Shown here one piece after another: positions 25,133 through 33,405 of a stretch of 64,000 nucleotides of DNA; position 1 is the stretch's first letter, and every line of letters starts with the position of its first letter. The stretch lies in assembly GCF_033842475.1 (NCBI RefSeq), contig NZ_JAWXYB010000018.1:1595501-1659500 (forward strand). Direction: 5' to 3'. The notes under the pieces are model-generated. The model was not told where the DNA came from, searched no databases, and saw only the letters and a program-made list of their open reading frames with translations. Source of the DNA: Acidiphilium acidophilum (GTDB taxonomy: Bacteria; Pseudomonadota; Alphaproteobacteria; Acetobacterales; Acetobacteraceae). The translations under genes and the position numbers were made by a program.

Positions 25133-26872
25133 TCAGCTCGCGACTTCCTCGGGGATCGCGCAGACATGATGCCGGGCGAGCCATGCGCCGATCCCCGGCT
25201 GGGCGGACAGGGCGGCAAACGGCACCACCGCGAGGCATGGCCCGATCGTCGGCACCGCCCAGGGCAGCGCGCCGGGGGCGACGGCGGCGAGCACGAGCCC
25301 GGCAAAGGCGCCATAGAGCATCACCGGCCAGAGCGTGCGCGCGAATGCCGCCAGCCCGATCCGGCGCGCGGCGCGGTTCTGCGCCTGCCATCCCGCCCTG
25401 CGGCCAAGCGCGAGGCTGAGCATGAACAGTGCCTGGATCACCAGCATGATCGAACCGAGGCAGAGCGAGAAGACCAGATCGATGATCACGCCGGTCAGCA
25501 GCCGTCCCCGCCCGCCATATCGGCGCGACGCCCCCGGGCGGAGCAGCACATCGACCACACCGAGCAGCCGCGGCGCGAAGATCATCGCCATCACGATCAG
25601 ATAGAGCGCGAAGGCGAGACCCGTCGCGAAACCCCGCCCGGTTCCGGTGAAGGCGATGGCGAGGCCCGACATCAGCATGAGGAAATTGAGCGGTGCGCCG
25701 ACATACATCATGATCGCGTTGATCAGTTGAAACCGGCCCATCGGCTGCAACCCGGGCAGGCGCATGAGGTGGATGTATTGCATATTGCCCTGGCACCAGC
25801 GCAGATCGCGTTTGATGAATTCCAGAATGTCCGGCGGGTTTTCCTCGGAACTGCCGAACTCATCGGCGATCACCCGCACCTCGTACCCGGCGATCCGCAT
25901 GAGCACCGCTTCGACCTGATCGTGACTGAGCAAATCCCCCCGGAGCGGGCCGCGCCCGGGGATCACCGGCAGATCGCAACAATCGACGAACGGGCGCAGC
26001 CGGATGATCGCATTGTGGCCCCAGAACGGCCCGCTCGGCCCCTGCCACCACGCGGTGCCGACCGTCTGCATCCGCATTGCGTGACGCATGCCGAACTGAA
26101 AGATCCGCGCGAAGCCGCTCGCCGCCGGACGGCCGACCACGAGCGATTGCAGGATGCCCAGCCGGTCGTTCGCCTGCATCACCCGGACCAGCCGCAGCAT
26201 GGCATCGGCTGACATCATGCTGTCGGCGTCCAGCACGATCATGTAGTCGTGGGTGTCGCGGGCCGTCGTTGCGAAGGCGCGCATATTGCCGGCCTTGAAA
26301 CCGGTATTCGCCTCGCGCCGCCGGTAGATGATCGCGTCCGGCCGGTTCCGCCCGTCCCGCAGGCGTGCAAAGGCCGCCGCTTCATCGGCAATCGCGTCCG
26401 GCAACTGGCTGTCGCTGAGAACATGAAAGGTGAAATGATCGCCGGCGCCGCTCGCGTCGATATCATCGATCATCGCCCCCAGCCGCGCGAAGCAGGGGGT
26501 CACGTCCTCGTGGCGGATCATGAGGCAGATGGCGGTCATCGCCGTGATCGGTGCATCGAGGGCCGTGCGGGCAAGTGCGGGGTTGGTGTAGCGTGCGGGA
26601 TCGGTCACCAGCCGCGCGATCACGAACCCGATCACCGCGTTCCAGAAGCCGAGCAGGGTCCACGGCAGGCCGAGCAGGAACAACAGGAGGAAGCACAGGG
26701 CGGGGATGCTCAGCCCATCGCCACCGAGCACGCGCACCATCATGACACCCAGCAGCACGTAACTGATCAGGTTGAGGGCCAGAACCAGCGCCCGGCGACC
26801 GCGCAGAGCGGCGGGCGGAGCGCCCAATCGGTCGTCCGGGAGGTTCATTGTGCTGGCGTCCATCAACCCCAT
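25133..26872 (-). CDS. opgH: Glucans biosynthesis glucosyltransferase H (OpgH/MdoH)
   Basis: A 579-residue inner-membrane GT2 enzyme that polymerises glucose from UDP-glucose into osmoregulated periplasmic glucans. N-terminal helices (about 30-95) are followed by the cytoplasmic catalytic domain with FHVLSDSQLPD, FKAGNMRAFA, MIVLDADSMMSAD (DxD) and RDLRWCQGNMQYIHLM (the RW motif), then five or six C-terminal helices. It is shorter than enterobacterial OpgH, with a reduced N-terminus. The ATG at 26872 is preferred; alternatives at 26863 and 26848 start the same domain. No opgG is next to it. Confidence 0.9.
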   Translation of the reverse strand: MGLMDASTMNLPDDRLGAPPAALRGRRALVLALNLISYVLLGVMMVRVLGGDGLSIPALCFLLLFLLGLPWTLLGFWNAVIGFVIARLVTDPARYTNPALARTALDAPITAMTAICLMIRHEDVTPCFARLGAMIDDIDASGAGDHFTFHVLSDSQLPDAIADEAAAFARLRDGRNRPDAIIYRRREANTGFKAGNMRAFATTARDTHDYMIVLDADSMMSADAMLRLVRVMQANDRLGILQSLVVGRPAASGFARIFQFGMRHAMRMQTVGTAWWQGPSGPFWGHNAIIRLRPFVDCCDLPVIPGRGPLRGDLLSHDQVEAVLMRIAGYEVRVIADEFGSSEENPPDILEFIKRDLRWCQGNMQYIHLMRLPGLQPMGRFQLINAIMMYVGAPLNFLMLMSGLAIAFTGTGRGFATGLAFALYLIVMAMIFAPRLLGVVDVLLRPGASRRYGGRGRLLTGVIIDLVFSLCLGSIMLVIQALFMLSLALGRRAGWQAQNRAARRIGLAAFARTLWPVMLYGAFAGLVLAAVAPGALPWAVPTIGPCLAVVPFAALSAQPGIGAWLARHHVCAIPEEVAS

Positions 26873-26947
26873 GTGATGGCACGGTGGCGCGACGCAAGCC
26901 AGAACGTTCCGGGAGTCATCGGCCAATTGAACGATCCGCACGTATAG

Positions 26948-27736
26948 ATGGGCATGACGATTGCTTATGATGCCGAAGGCGGCGACGAACGCTGGCAGTC
27001 CGTGCTGCGGGCCTGCCACGATCCGGAGCCCGCGATCGGCCAGCCGGTATGCGGGCTCTGGGATATCTACGGCCCGATCGCGGCTTGTCGGCATTACCCC
27101 TATGTGATCGCCCAGCTCGGACAGTCGCTCGACGGCAGGATCGTCACGGCGCCCGATCAATCTCCCGCGATCAGCGGCCCCGAAGGACTGCGCCATCTGC
27201 ACCGGCTCCGTGCCCTCGTCGATGCCGTGATCGTCGGCGTCGGCACCGTGGTTGCCGATGACCCGCGCCTCACGGTTCGCCTGGCACAGGGCCCCTCCCC
27301 TGCCCGCATCGTCATCGATCCGCGGTTTCGCCTGCCGGAGCGGGCGAAACTGCTGGCTGACGATGGCGTGCCGGTATTTGTGGTCCAGTCCTGCACAGGC
27401 GAACGGGCGCGTCGGGTACAGCCGGTCGTGGTCCCGGCAACGGCGGATCACGCACCCGGCTCGATAGCCCCTGCCGCCATCATCGCGAGCCTCGCGCAAT
27501 TGGGTTTCCGCCGCATTCTGGTGGAAGGCGGCGCACACACGGTCTCTGCCTTTCTGGCGGCGGGAATGATCGATCGGCTTCACGTGACCGTGGCACCAGT
27601 CATCATCGGTCGCGGACTGACCGGTTGCAACCTGACCCCTACGAACGGACAGCATGGCATGATCCGGCCGCAAACGACGATCCATCGTCTCGGCAGCGAT
27701 ATCCTGTTCGATTGCGTCTTCGGCGATATCCGATGA
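26948..27736 (+). CDS. RibD C-terminal-domain (DHFR-fold) reductase, pathway unknown
   Basis: A 262-residue protein consisting of the reductase half of RibD without the deaminase half. Motifs: QLGQSLDGRIVT, ALVDAVIVGVGTVVADDPRLTVRL, and LVEGGAHTVSAFLAAGMIDRLHVTVAPVIIGRG. In riboflavin synthesis this fold reduces a pyrimidinone with NADPH; stand-alone members reduce pterin- or pyrimidine-like compounds. An N-terminal extension of about 48 residues is not explained. Its stop overlaps the MDR dehydrogenase gene (ATGA), so it opens a four-gene operon with a PTPS-like protein and a glycosyltransferase, which argues for pterin-like chemistry rather than riboflavin. Confidence 0.82.
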   Translation: MGMTIAYDAEGGDERWQSVLRACHDPEPAIGQPVCGLWDIYGPIAACRHYPYVIAQLGQSLDGRIVTAPDQSPAISGPEGLRHLHRLRALVDAVIVGVGTVVADDPRLTVRLAQGPSPARIVIDPRFRLPERAKLLADDGVPVFVVQSCTGERARRVQPVVVPATADHAPGSIAPAAIIASLAQLGFRRILVEGGAHTVSAFLAAGMIDRLHVTVAPVIIGRGLTGCNLTPTNGQHGMIRPQTTIHRLGSDILFDCVFGDIR

Positions 27737-28719
27737 CTGGCCCGGCAAAGGCTCAGGCACTCTGGATCACCGCCGCCGGCCACGCCGCCCTGCGTGAGGC
27801 TGTGCTGCCGCCATTGCCGCCGGGATGGGTGCGGGTTCGCGCGGTGACGAGCGGGATCAGCCGGGGGACGGAATCGCTGGTGTTTCGCGGCGGCGTGCCG
27901 GTGAGCGAGCGCAGCCGGATGCGCGCGCCGTTTCAGGACGGCATGTTCGATTATCCGGTCAAATACGGCTACGCGATGGTCGGGGAGATTATCGCCGGAC
28001 CCGATGACCGGGTGGGGGAGACCGTATTCTGCCTTCATCCGCATCAGGATCTGTTCGATGTTCCGGCTGACGCGGCTCTGACCCTGCCCGCAGGCGTCTC
28101 GCCGGCACGCGCCGCTTTGGCGCCGCAGATCGAGACCGCGCTCAACGCTAGCTGGGATGCCGCGATCGGCATCGGTGATACGATCGCGGTCGTGGGCGCT
28201 GGTGTGATCGGTTGCCTCGTCGGTTATTTGTGCGCGAAGCTCCCCGGCGGTGAAGTGATCCTGATCGACCACAACGCTGGCCGCGCCGCGATCGCAACCC
28301 GACTGGGTTGCCGGTTTCAGCAGCCCGGCGCACCGCCCAGCGAGGAGTGCGACGTGGTCTTTCATGCCTCCAGCTCGGGTGCCGGGCTCGACCACGCGCT
28401 GGCCTGGGCCGGGTTCGAGGCACGGATCATCGAGTTGAGCTGGTATGGCGACAGGTCGGTGACGATCGGGCTCGGTGCCGGTTTCCACAGCCGCCGCCTT
28501 GCGATCATCGCCTCGCAAGTCGGTCATATCGCGCCATCGCACCGGGCGCGCTGGACACACGAGCGGCGATTGCGCCTTGCCCTCGCTTTGTGCGCCGATC
28601 CGGTTCTCGATGTCCTCGTTGCGGACGCCACACCGTTCGCGGACAGTGCTGCGCATTACGGCGCCATCCTGTCCGACCCGGCGACGCTGTGCCATCGTTT
28701 TCTCTATCGAGGTGATTGA
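27733..28719 (+). CDS. Medium-chain dehydrogenase/reductase without the usual zinc motifs
   Basis: A 328-residue MDR-family protein. It has the GroES-like N-terminal part (VTSGISRGTESLVFRGGVP), a Rossmann motif VVGAGVIGCLVGYL near residue 155 and the coenzyme strand VILIDHN. It lacks the GHE catalytic-zinc motif and the four-Cys structural zinc loop, resembling BchC-like and other zinc-free MDR proteins. It is probably NAD(P)-dependent, with an unknown alcohol or carbonyl substrate. Start overlaps the RibD-like gene by 4 nt, and its stop directly abuts the PTPS-like start. Confidence 0.8.
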   Translation: MTGPAKAQALWITAAGHAALREAVLPPLPPGWVRVRAVTSGISRGTESLVFRGGVPVSERSRMRAPFQDGMFDYPVKYGYAMVGEIIAGPDDRVGETVFCLHPHQDLFDVPADAALTLPAGVSPARAALAPQIETALNASWDAAIGIGDTIAVVGAGVIGCLVGYLCAKLPGGEVILIDHNAGRAAIATRLGCRFQQPGAPPSEECDVVFHASSSGAGLDHALAWAGFEARIIELSWYGDRSVTIGLGAGFHSRRLAIIASQVGHIAPSHRARWTHERRLRLALALCADPVLDVLVADATPFADSAAHYGAILSDPATLCHRFLYRGD

Positions 28720-29130
28720 ATGTACGCTCTTGAAATTCGCGATCACATCATGATCGCCCATAGTCTGAACGGTGCGGTATTCGGCCCGGCGCAGCGGATG
28801 CACGGGGCGACCTTCGTGATCGATGTCGCGTTCTTTCGCGAAACCCTCGATCCGGACAATATCGTGGTGGATATCGGCCGGGCGGGCGATGCGCTGCGAA
28901 CGGTTCTGGCGGAACTCAACTACGCCAATCTCGATACTCATGAGGCGTTCAAAGGTGCTGTCACCACCACCGAGTTTCTGGCCCGCCACGTGTTCGACCG
29001 GTTGGCGGCTGCGATCCGCGCCGGCGATCTCGGACCGCACGCCGAGGGGATCGGGCGCATGAGGGTCACGCTGCGGGAATCGCATATTGCCCGCGCGTGG
29101 TACGAGGCGTCGCTTGCTCCCCCAGCCTGA
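28720..29130 (+). CDS. 6-pyruvoyl-tetrahydropterin synthase/QueD-fold protein with altered active site
   Basis: A 136-residue single-domain PTPS-like protein. The fold is recognised by MIAHSL (H14), RMHGATFVIDVAFF (H28), TTTEFLARHVFDRL and the pterin-binding Glu in RVTLRESH (E120). By eye against QueD, however, the catalytic Cys is Ala24, the second His of the HGH zinc motif is Ala30, and the Asp-His pair is Asn67-Tyr68. It therefore probably cannot perform standard PTPS or QueD chemistry and may instead bind a pterin or catalyse a different step. It is the third gene of the RibD-MDR-PTPS-GT4 operon. Confidence 0.8.
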   Translation: MYALEIRDHIMIAHSLNGAVFGPAQRMHGATFVIDVAFFRETLDPDNIVVDIGRAGDALRTVLAELNYANLDTHEAFKGAVTTTEFLARHVFDRLAAAIRAGDLGPHAEGIGRMRVTLRESHIARAWYEASLAPPA

Positions 29131-30184
29131 GCCTGAGCCCAGGCTGATCTTCGCGGTTCCGGGCTCGATCACGACACGGACTGGTGGATCGATCTACGAC
29201 CGGCGCGTGAGTGCGGCCTTGCGGGACCGGGGATGGAACGTCGATATCGTCGAATGTTCCGGCCATTTCCCTGCGCCCTCGGAAACCGACCTCCTCGCCC
29301 TCGACCGCGTTCTGGGATCGTGTCCCGATCGGGCGCTGGTCATGATCGATGGACTGATCTTCGGGGCGATCCCCGGCATGGCGGCCCGTCACGCGGCTCG
29401 ATTGCGTCTGGTCGCCCTGGTGCACCACCCGCTCGCGCTGGAGACCGGTCTCGGTATCGAGGCCATCGCGCGGTACCGCGACGCCGAACAACGTGCACTG
29501 CGTTGTGCGGCGGGCGTGATCACCACCAGCGAGACCACCGCTGCCATCCTGATCCGTGACTATGCCGTTGCGCCCGGATGCATAACGATCGCGCCGCCCG
29601 GAACCGATCGCCCGGCCCATCGCGGGCGCGACCCCGCGCAGCCGACGATTGCGCTGCTCGCGGTCGGGGCGGTGATTCCACGAAAAGGATACGACGTGCT
29701 GGTGGAGGCACTCCGCCATCTCGCCGATCTGGATTTCGCCTGCCTGATCATCGGCAATATCGAACGTTGCCCGGCGACGGTGGCTGCGTTGCGCGCGGCG
29801 ATCCGCGCGGGCGGGTTGGATCACCGGATCACCCTGGCCGGTGAAGTGGATGATGTCGACCGCGCTTATGCCAATGCTGACATCTTCGTGCTGCCGAGCC
29901 GGTATGAAGGCTACGGCATGGTCTTCGGCGAAGCGCTTACTCACGGTTTGCCGATCGTCGCGACCGTTGCGGGGGCGATCCCGAGCGTGGTTCCCGCCGA
30001 TGCCGGGCATCTGGTCCCGGTCGATGATCCAATTGCCCTCGCGGACGCTTTGCGTGGAGTGATCACCGAACCGGAGCATCGGGCACGCCTTGCGGCAGGG
30101 TCCCGGCGCGCGGTGCGCGATTTGCCGGACTGGACTGACACTGCGCGATTGATCGGGGAGGCGCTGCGCAAGCTGCCAGACTGA
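29114..30184 (+). CDS. GT4 family glycosyltransferase
   Basis: A GT-B enzyme of about 356 residues. The N-terminal half begins PRLIFAVPGSITTRTGGSIYDRRV; the C-terminal half has LLAVGAVIPRKGYDVLVEAL and the donor-binding EX7E-type region LPSRYEGYGMVFGEAL. It would transfer a sugar from an activated nucleotide donor. The start is uncertain: TTG at 29114 overlaps the PTPS-like gene by 17 nt, while TTG at 29087 overlaps by 44. Tight coupling to pterin-type genes suggests that the acceptor is a small heterocycle rather than a polysaccharide; that is inference. Confidence 0.85.
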   Translation: MLPQPEPEPRLIFAVPGSITTRTGGSIYDRRVSAALRDRGWNVDIVECSGHFPAPSETDLLALDRVLGSCPDRALVMIDGLIFGAIPGMAARHAARLRLVALVHHPLALETGLGIEAIARYRDAEQRALRCAAGVITTSETTAAILIRDYAVAPGCITIAPPGTDRPAHRGRDPAQPTIALLAVGAVIPRKGYDVLVEALRHLADLDFACLIIGNIERCPATVAALRAAIRAGGLDHRITLAGEVDDVDRAYANADIFVLPSRYEGYGMVFGEALTHGLPIVATVAGAIPSVVPADAGHLVPVDDPIALADALRGVITEPEHRARLAAGSRRAVRDLPDWTDTARLIGEALRKLPD

Positions 30185-30224
30185 ATGGGGACCAAGCGTG
30201 AATGAGAAATGGGCCGATCGCTCC

Positions 30225-31433
30225 TCATGCGCGTTCGACCTTGCGACCGACCTCGAACCCGACCTCGCGCGAGAGGTCGTGGATTGACCGAAGCAGCGGA
30301 CCTTTGCCTACCCCCGCGAAGCGACCACCCGCCACGAGGGCCGCGAAGGGTTTTGGTAATTCGGAGATTGCGATGTCGACCTTGCGTTTCAGCGCATCCT
30401 CGATGTGCTTGCGCTTCAACCCGCCGGGCCGACCCTCGCGATTGAGCACGATCGTGGGCCGCTGCGGCTGACCGGGATTGTTGGGAATGGCCAGCAGGCG
30501 CAACGTATCGCGCAACCCGCCGATACTTGGATCGAGGACAATGACCCGATGATGGGTCAGTTCAAGCAATTCGCGCTGCGACTGAACCGGCAGGACCGGT
30601 AGATCGACGATCACGAAATTGAAGCGGAACCGCAGCGCATCAATGATCTGGCGCGCCCGTCCGACCCGCGCCGCGGCTTCCGCACCGGGGTTCGGGGGCG
30701 AGCCGAGCAGATAGAGCCGGTTCTGCACCGGGACCGCCGCCTCCACCACGCGCTCGGGATCGAGCGGCGCATCGTCGTCGAGGAGGTCGCGCAGGGATGT
30801 CCGCGGCTCAACCGCGAATTGTTCGAGCGCCACGCCGATCGAGGGATCGGCATCGAGCAGGAGCGTATGACGGTTGGAATCGACACCGAGGAACCACGCG
30901 AGAGCAAAGGCGATGCTGCTCGCGCCGATCCCGCCACGTGCGCCGGTAACGGCGATCACACGGCCACCGCGCGTCGAATCGGCGACATGACCGTTATTGG
31001 TGATCAGGGAGGCGAAATAGCGGGCGACCATCTCGCGGGTGATCGGCTTGAAAATATAGTCGACCGCGCCGATCCGCCGATTGATCGAGCGGTAGAGTTC
31101 GACATCGTCGATATCGCCGAGCACCAGCACGCTGACCGAGGGCTCGATCACATCGCATAATTCGCCCAGCGTCTGTAATGGCCGGTCATCCCCGGCGATA
31201 TCCACGACCAGGATTTGGGGCGCCGGCATCCGCATCATTGCCGCGATCGTCGATTTCGCGCTGCCGCGCCGGATATCGCAGGTGTTGCCGATGCCGCTCT
31301 GGGCCAGATCGTTCAATCCGTCGCGCAGCACCGTCTCGCTGGCGCTATCGGTGACGAAGCCCAGCACGGTCAACTGGTCGGGTCGTCCGGTCCGGTTCGC
31401 ACCTGCGGCGCGGGAGGGCTGGGAGTCGCTCAT
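30225..31433 (-). CDS. cpaE: CpaE-like pilus assembly ATPase
   Basis: A 402-residue protein with an N-terminal receiver-like domain (TVLGFVTDS...PQILVVDIAGDD, about 20-135) and a MinD/ParA-type ATPase with the deviant Walker A TGARGGIGASSIAFALAW and LLLDADPSIGVAL. CpaE directs the Tad/Flp pilus machine to its site in the cell. The start overlaps the stop of the prepilin peptidase gene (ATGA). No other tad/cpa genes (CpaB, C, F, TadB/C or a pilin) lie in this window, so the pair is detached here. Confidence 0.85.
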   Translation of the reverse strand: MSDSQPSRAAGANRTGRPDQLTVLGFVTDSASETVLRDGLNDLAQSGIGNTCDIRRGSAKSTIAAMMRMPAPQILVVDIAGDDRPLQTLGELCDVIEPSVSVLVLGDIDDVELYRSINRRIGAVDYIFKPITREMVARYFASLITNNGHVADSTRGGRVIAVTGARGGIGASSIAFALAWFLGVDSNRHTLLLDADPSIGVALEQFAVEPRTSLRDLLDDDAPLDPERVVEAAVPVQNRLYLLGSPPNPGAEAAARVGRARQIIDALRFRFNFVIVDLPVLPVQSQRELLELTHHRVIVLDPSIGGLRDTLRLLAIPNNPGQPQRPTIVLNREGRPGGLKRKHIEDALKRKVDIAISELPKPFAALVAGGRFAGVGKGPLLRSIHDLSREVGFEVGRKVERA

Positions 31434-31978
31434 CGCGGTACCTGAGGCCATAAAGTTATAATCGCCGAGGCGGCGATCGCCACGCCATACGGGATCGAGC
31501 CGTTATGCCTTGCCCGCCATTGCTCGGTGCGCCAGATACGCGCGATCAAACTGCGGCGGGGCGGTGGATCGTGTTGCACCGGGACAGCCCTGCGCCCCCG
31601 CAGACGGACGATGGACCGCAGGATCAGGTAGACGACCGCAAGCAGGCCGCCGACCAGCATCACCCGGATCGCGAAACGCCCCTGGTCCAGCCCGTTCGGG
31701 GCGACGAGGAGGGTGCAGGCGGTCCAGAGCTTTACATCGCCGCCTCCGAGCAGCCGCATCATCCAGAACAGGGTCAGCACGGCGAAGATCAGGCCGGCCA
31801 CGAGCAATCCCGGAACCAGCTGGTGATCGGCCAGCCGGAGCGGCACGGCGAGGCCGGCAATCGCCGCACTTATGCGGTTGGGGATCAGGCGCACCGCAAT
31901 GTCGCAGACGGCGGCGTAGATCAGACAAAGCAAAATGACACCGGCCCATGCGAGCGAAAACGGATCGCTCGCGGTCAT
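31430..31978 (-). CDS. cpaA: Type IV prepilin peptidase, CpaA/TadV type
   Basis: A 182-residue A24-family membrane peptidase with about five helices. The two catalytic aspartates are in YAAVCDIAVRLIPN (D26) and LLGGGDVKLWTA (GxGDxK). It lacks the methylase domain of PilD, as CpaA/TadV proteins do. It cleaves the leader of Flp-type pilins at the inner membrane. It is upstream of and coupled to cpaE. An unusually long C-terminal basic stretch follows the last catalytic helix. Confidence 0.88.
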   Translation of the reverse strand: MTASDPFSLAWAGVILLCLIYAAVCDIAVRLIPNRISAAIAGLAVPLRLADHQLVPGLLVAGLIFAVLTLFWMMRLLGGGDVKLWTACTLLVAPNGLDQGRFAIRVMLVGGLLAVVYLILRSIVRLRGRRAVPVQHDPPPRRSLIARIWRTEQWRARHNGSIPYGVAIAASAIITLWPQVPR

Positions 31979-32108
31979 GAGCCGATGTTCCGCGGATGCC
32001 GTTTCAGCCGGGCAGCAGCCGAGAGTTCAAATTCGCAATCCAGCCCGACGAGGAGTCCCGATGCCTGCATGGCACCGGGTTTATCGGACAAAGATTAAGA
32101 AACGATGT

Positions 32109-32531
32109 TCAGCCGACGGTAAAATGGCTTTCGATATTGCCTTTGGTCGCATGGGCATACGGGCAGACGATCTCTGCCTTGCGGACCAGATCCTCGGCCT
32201 GCGCTTTGTCCATGCCCGGAATCGTCACGACCAGCGCTGCGGTGATGCCGAACCCCGTGCCGTCGTCGCGCGGGCCGATGCCGATATCCGCTGTTACCTT
32301 GGCATCGGCGGGGACTTTGATCTTTTCCTGTCCGGCCACGAATTTCAGGGCGCCGAGGAAACAGGCGGAAAAACCGAGCGCGAATAATTGCTCGGGATTG
32401 GTGCCGGGCCCGCTATCGCCGCCGAGTTCCTTCGGCGTGCTGAGATCGAGGTTGAGCTTGCCGTCATCGGTTTCGGCGTGGCCGGTGCGTCCGCCGGTGG
32501 CGTGGCCGTGAGCGTGGTAGAGCGTTTTCAT
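32109..32531 (-). CDS. Organic hydroperoxide resistance protein (Ohr/OsmC family)
   Basis: A 140-residue Ohr-type peroxidase. The two redox cysteines are in LFALGFSACFLGALKFV (about C57) and KAEIVCPYAHATKGN (about C123), and the chain ends with the typical NIES motif. It reduces organic hydroperoxides, usually with lipoyl-dependent recycling. Start at the ATG at 32531 gives MKTLYHAHGHATGGRTGHAE, matching family N-termini. No OhrR-type regulator is adjacent. It follows thiD by 68 nt on the same strand. Confidence 0.92.
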   Translation of the reverse strand: MKTLYHAHGHATGGRTGHAETDDGKLNLDLSTPKELGGDSGPGTNPEQLFALGFSACFLGALKFVAGQEKIKVPADAKVTADIGIGPRDDGTGFGITAALVVTIPGMDKAQAEDLVRKAEIVCPYAHATKGNIESHFTVG

Positions 32532-32599
32532 GGCGTTCGATCTCCTGATTCGATTCAAGCGGAGATCAGAACGATATCGCCCGAAAACAAGGGGTAAGC

Positions 32600-33388
32600 T
32601 CAACGCGCGGCGGCGTGGCCCAGCGGCCCCCTGCCCTGTCCGAAGCCGGGTGCGGCCAGCAGCGCCGCGTGCAGGAAGGTCCGTGCCTGTCCGATCGCGT
32701 CATCGGGCGACAGGCCGCGTGCGAGGCCGATGGCGATCGCGCTCGCGAGCGTGCAGCCGGTGCCGTGGGTGTGCCGTGTCGCGAGGCGCGGCATCCGGAA
32801 CTCGATCATGCGGTCCGGGGTGACCAGATGATCGATCGAGTGGGTGCCCTCGAAATGACCGCCCTTGATCAGCGCGGCACCGGCACCCATTCGGCAGAGG
32901 GCTTCGCCGGCGGCGCGGATGTCCGGCACGGTATCCACGTTCAGCCCGGTCAGGATCGCGGCCTCGGGACGATTGGGCGTGACGAGGGTGATCAGGGGCA
33001 TCAGGGTGTCGCGCAGACGGCCGAGGGCTGCGGGGTCGAGCAGGGTGGTGCCGCTGGTCGAGGCCAGGACCGGGTCGAGCACGATCGGGACCGAACCGGC
33101 GACGGCGCGCAGCGCATCGACGATGGCGGCGAGCATGTCCGGCGTTCCGATCATGCCGATCTTCACCGCATCGAGGCCGATATCGGCGGCAACCAGGCGG
33201 ATTGCGCGGGCGACGAGATCGGGCGCGGTGGGCGCGATCGCCATGATGCCCTGACTGTCCTGGGCGGTGATCGCGGTGATCGCGGTCATGGCATGGCCGC
33301 CGAGCATCGTGATGGTCTTGATGTCCGCCTCGATACCGGCCCCGCCGCTGCTGTCCGAACCGCCAATCGCGAGGATGCGGGGCATCAT
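32600..33388 (-). CDS. thiD: Hydroxymethylpyrimidine/phosphomethylpyrimidine kinase ThiD
   Basis: A complete 262-residue ribokinase-family enzyme that phosphorylates HMP and HMP-P for thiamine synthesis. It begins ILAIGGSDSSGGAGIEADIKT, includes the metal/substrate segment DPVLASTSGTTLL, and has the anion-hole motif HGTGCTLASAIA near residue 210. It follows glmM by 17 nt. No TPP riboswitch is seen, in keeping with its internal operon position. The start is ATG at 33388 or the adjacent ATG at 33385. Confidence 0.95.
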   Translation of the reverse strand: MMPRILAIGGSDSSGGAGIEADIKTITMLGGHAMTAITAITAQDSQGIMAIAPTAPDLVARAIRLVAADIGLDAVKIGMIGTPDMLAAIVDALRAVAGSVPIVLDPVLASTSGTTLLDPAALGRLRDTLMPLITLVTPNRPEAAILTGLNVDTVPDIRAAGEALCRMGAGAALIKGGHFEGTHSIDHLVTPDRMIEFRMPRLATRHTHGTGCTLASAIAIGLARGLSPDDAIGQARTFLHAALLAAPGFGQGRGPLGHAAAR

Positions 33389-33405
33389 GGTCGTGCGCCG
33401 TGCGT

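Noticed and set aside
32532-33405. TPP riboswitch near thiD
   Set aside because: thiD is internal in an operon with only 17 nt upstream; no room for, or sign of, a THI element.
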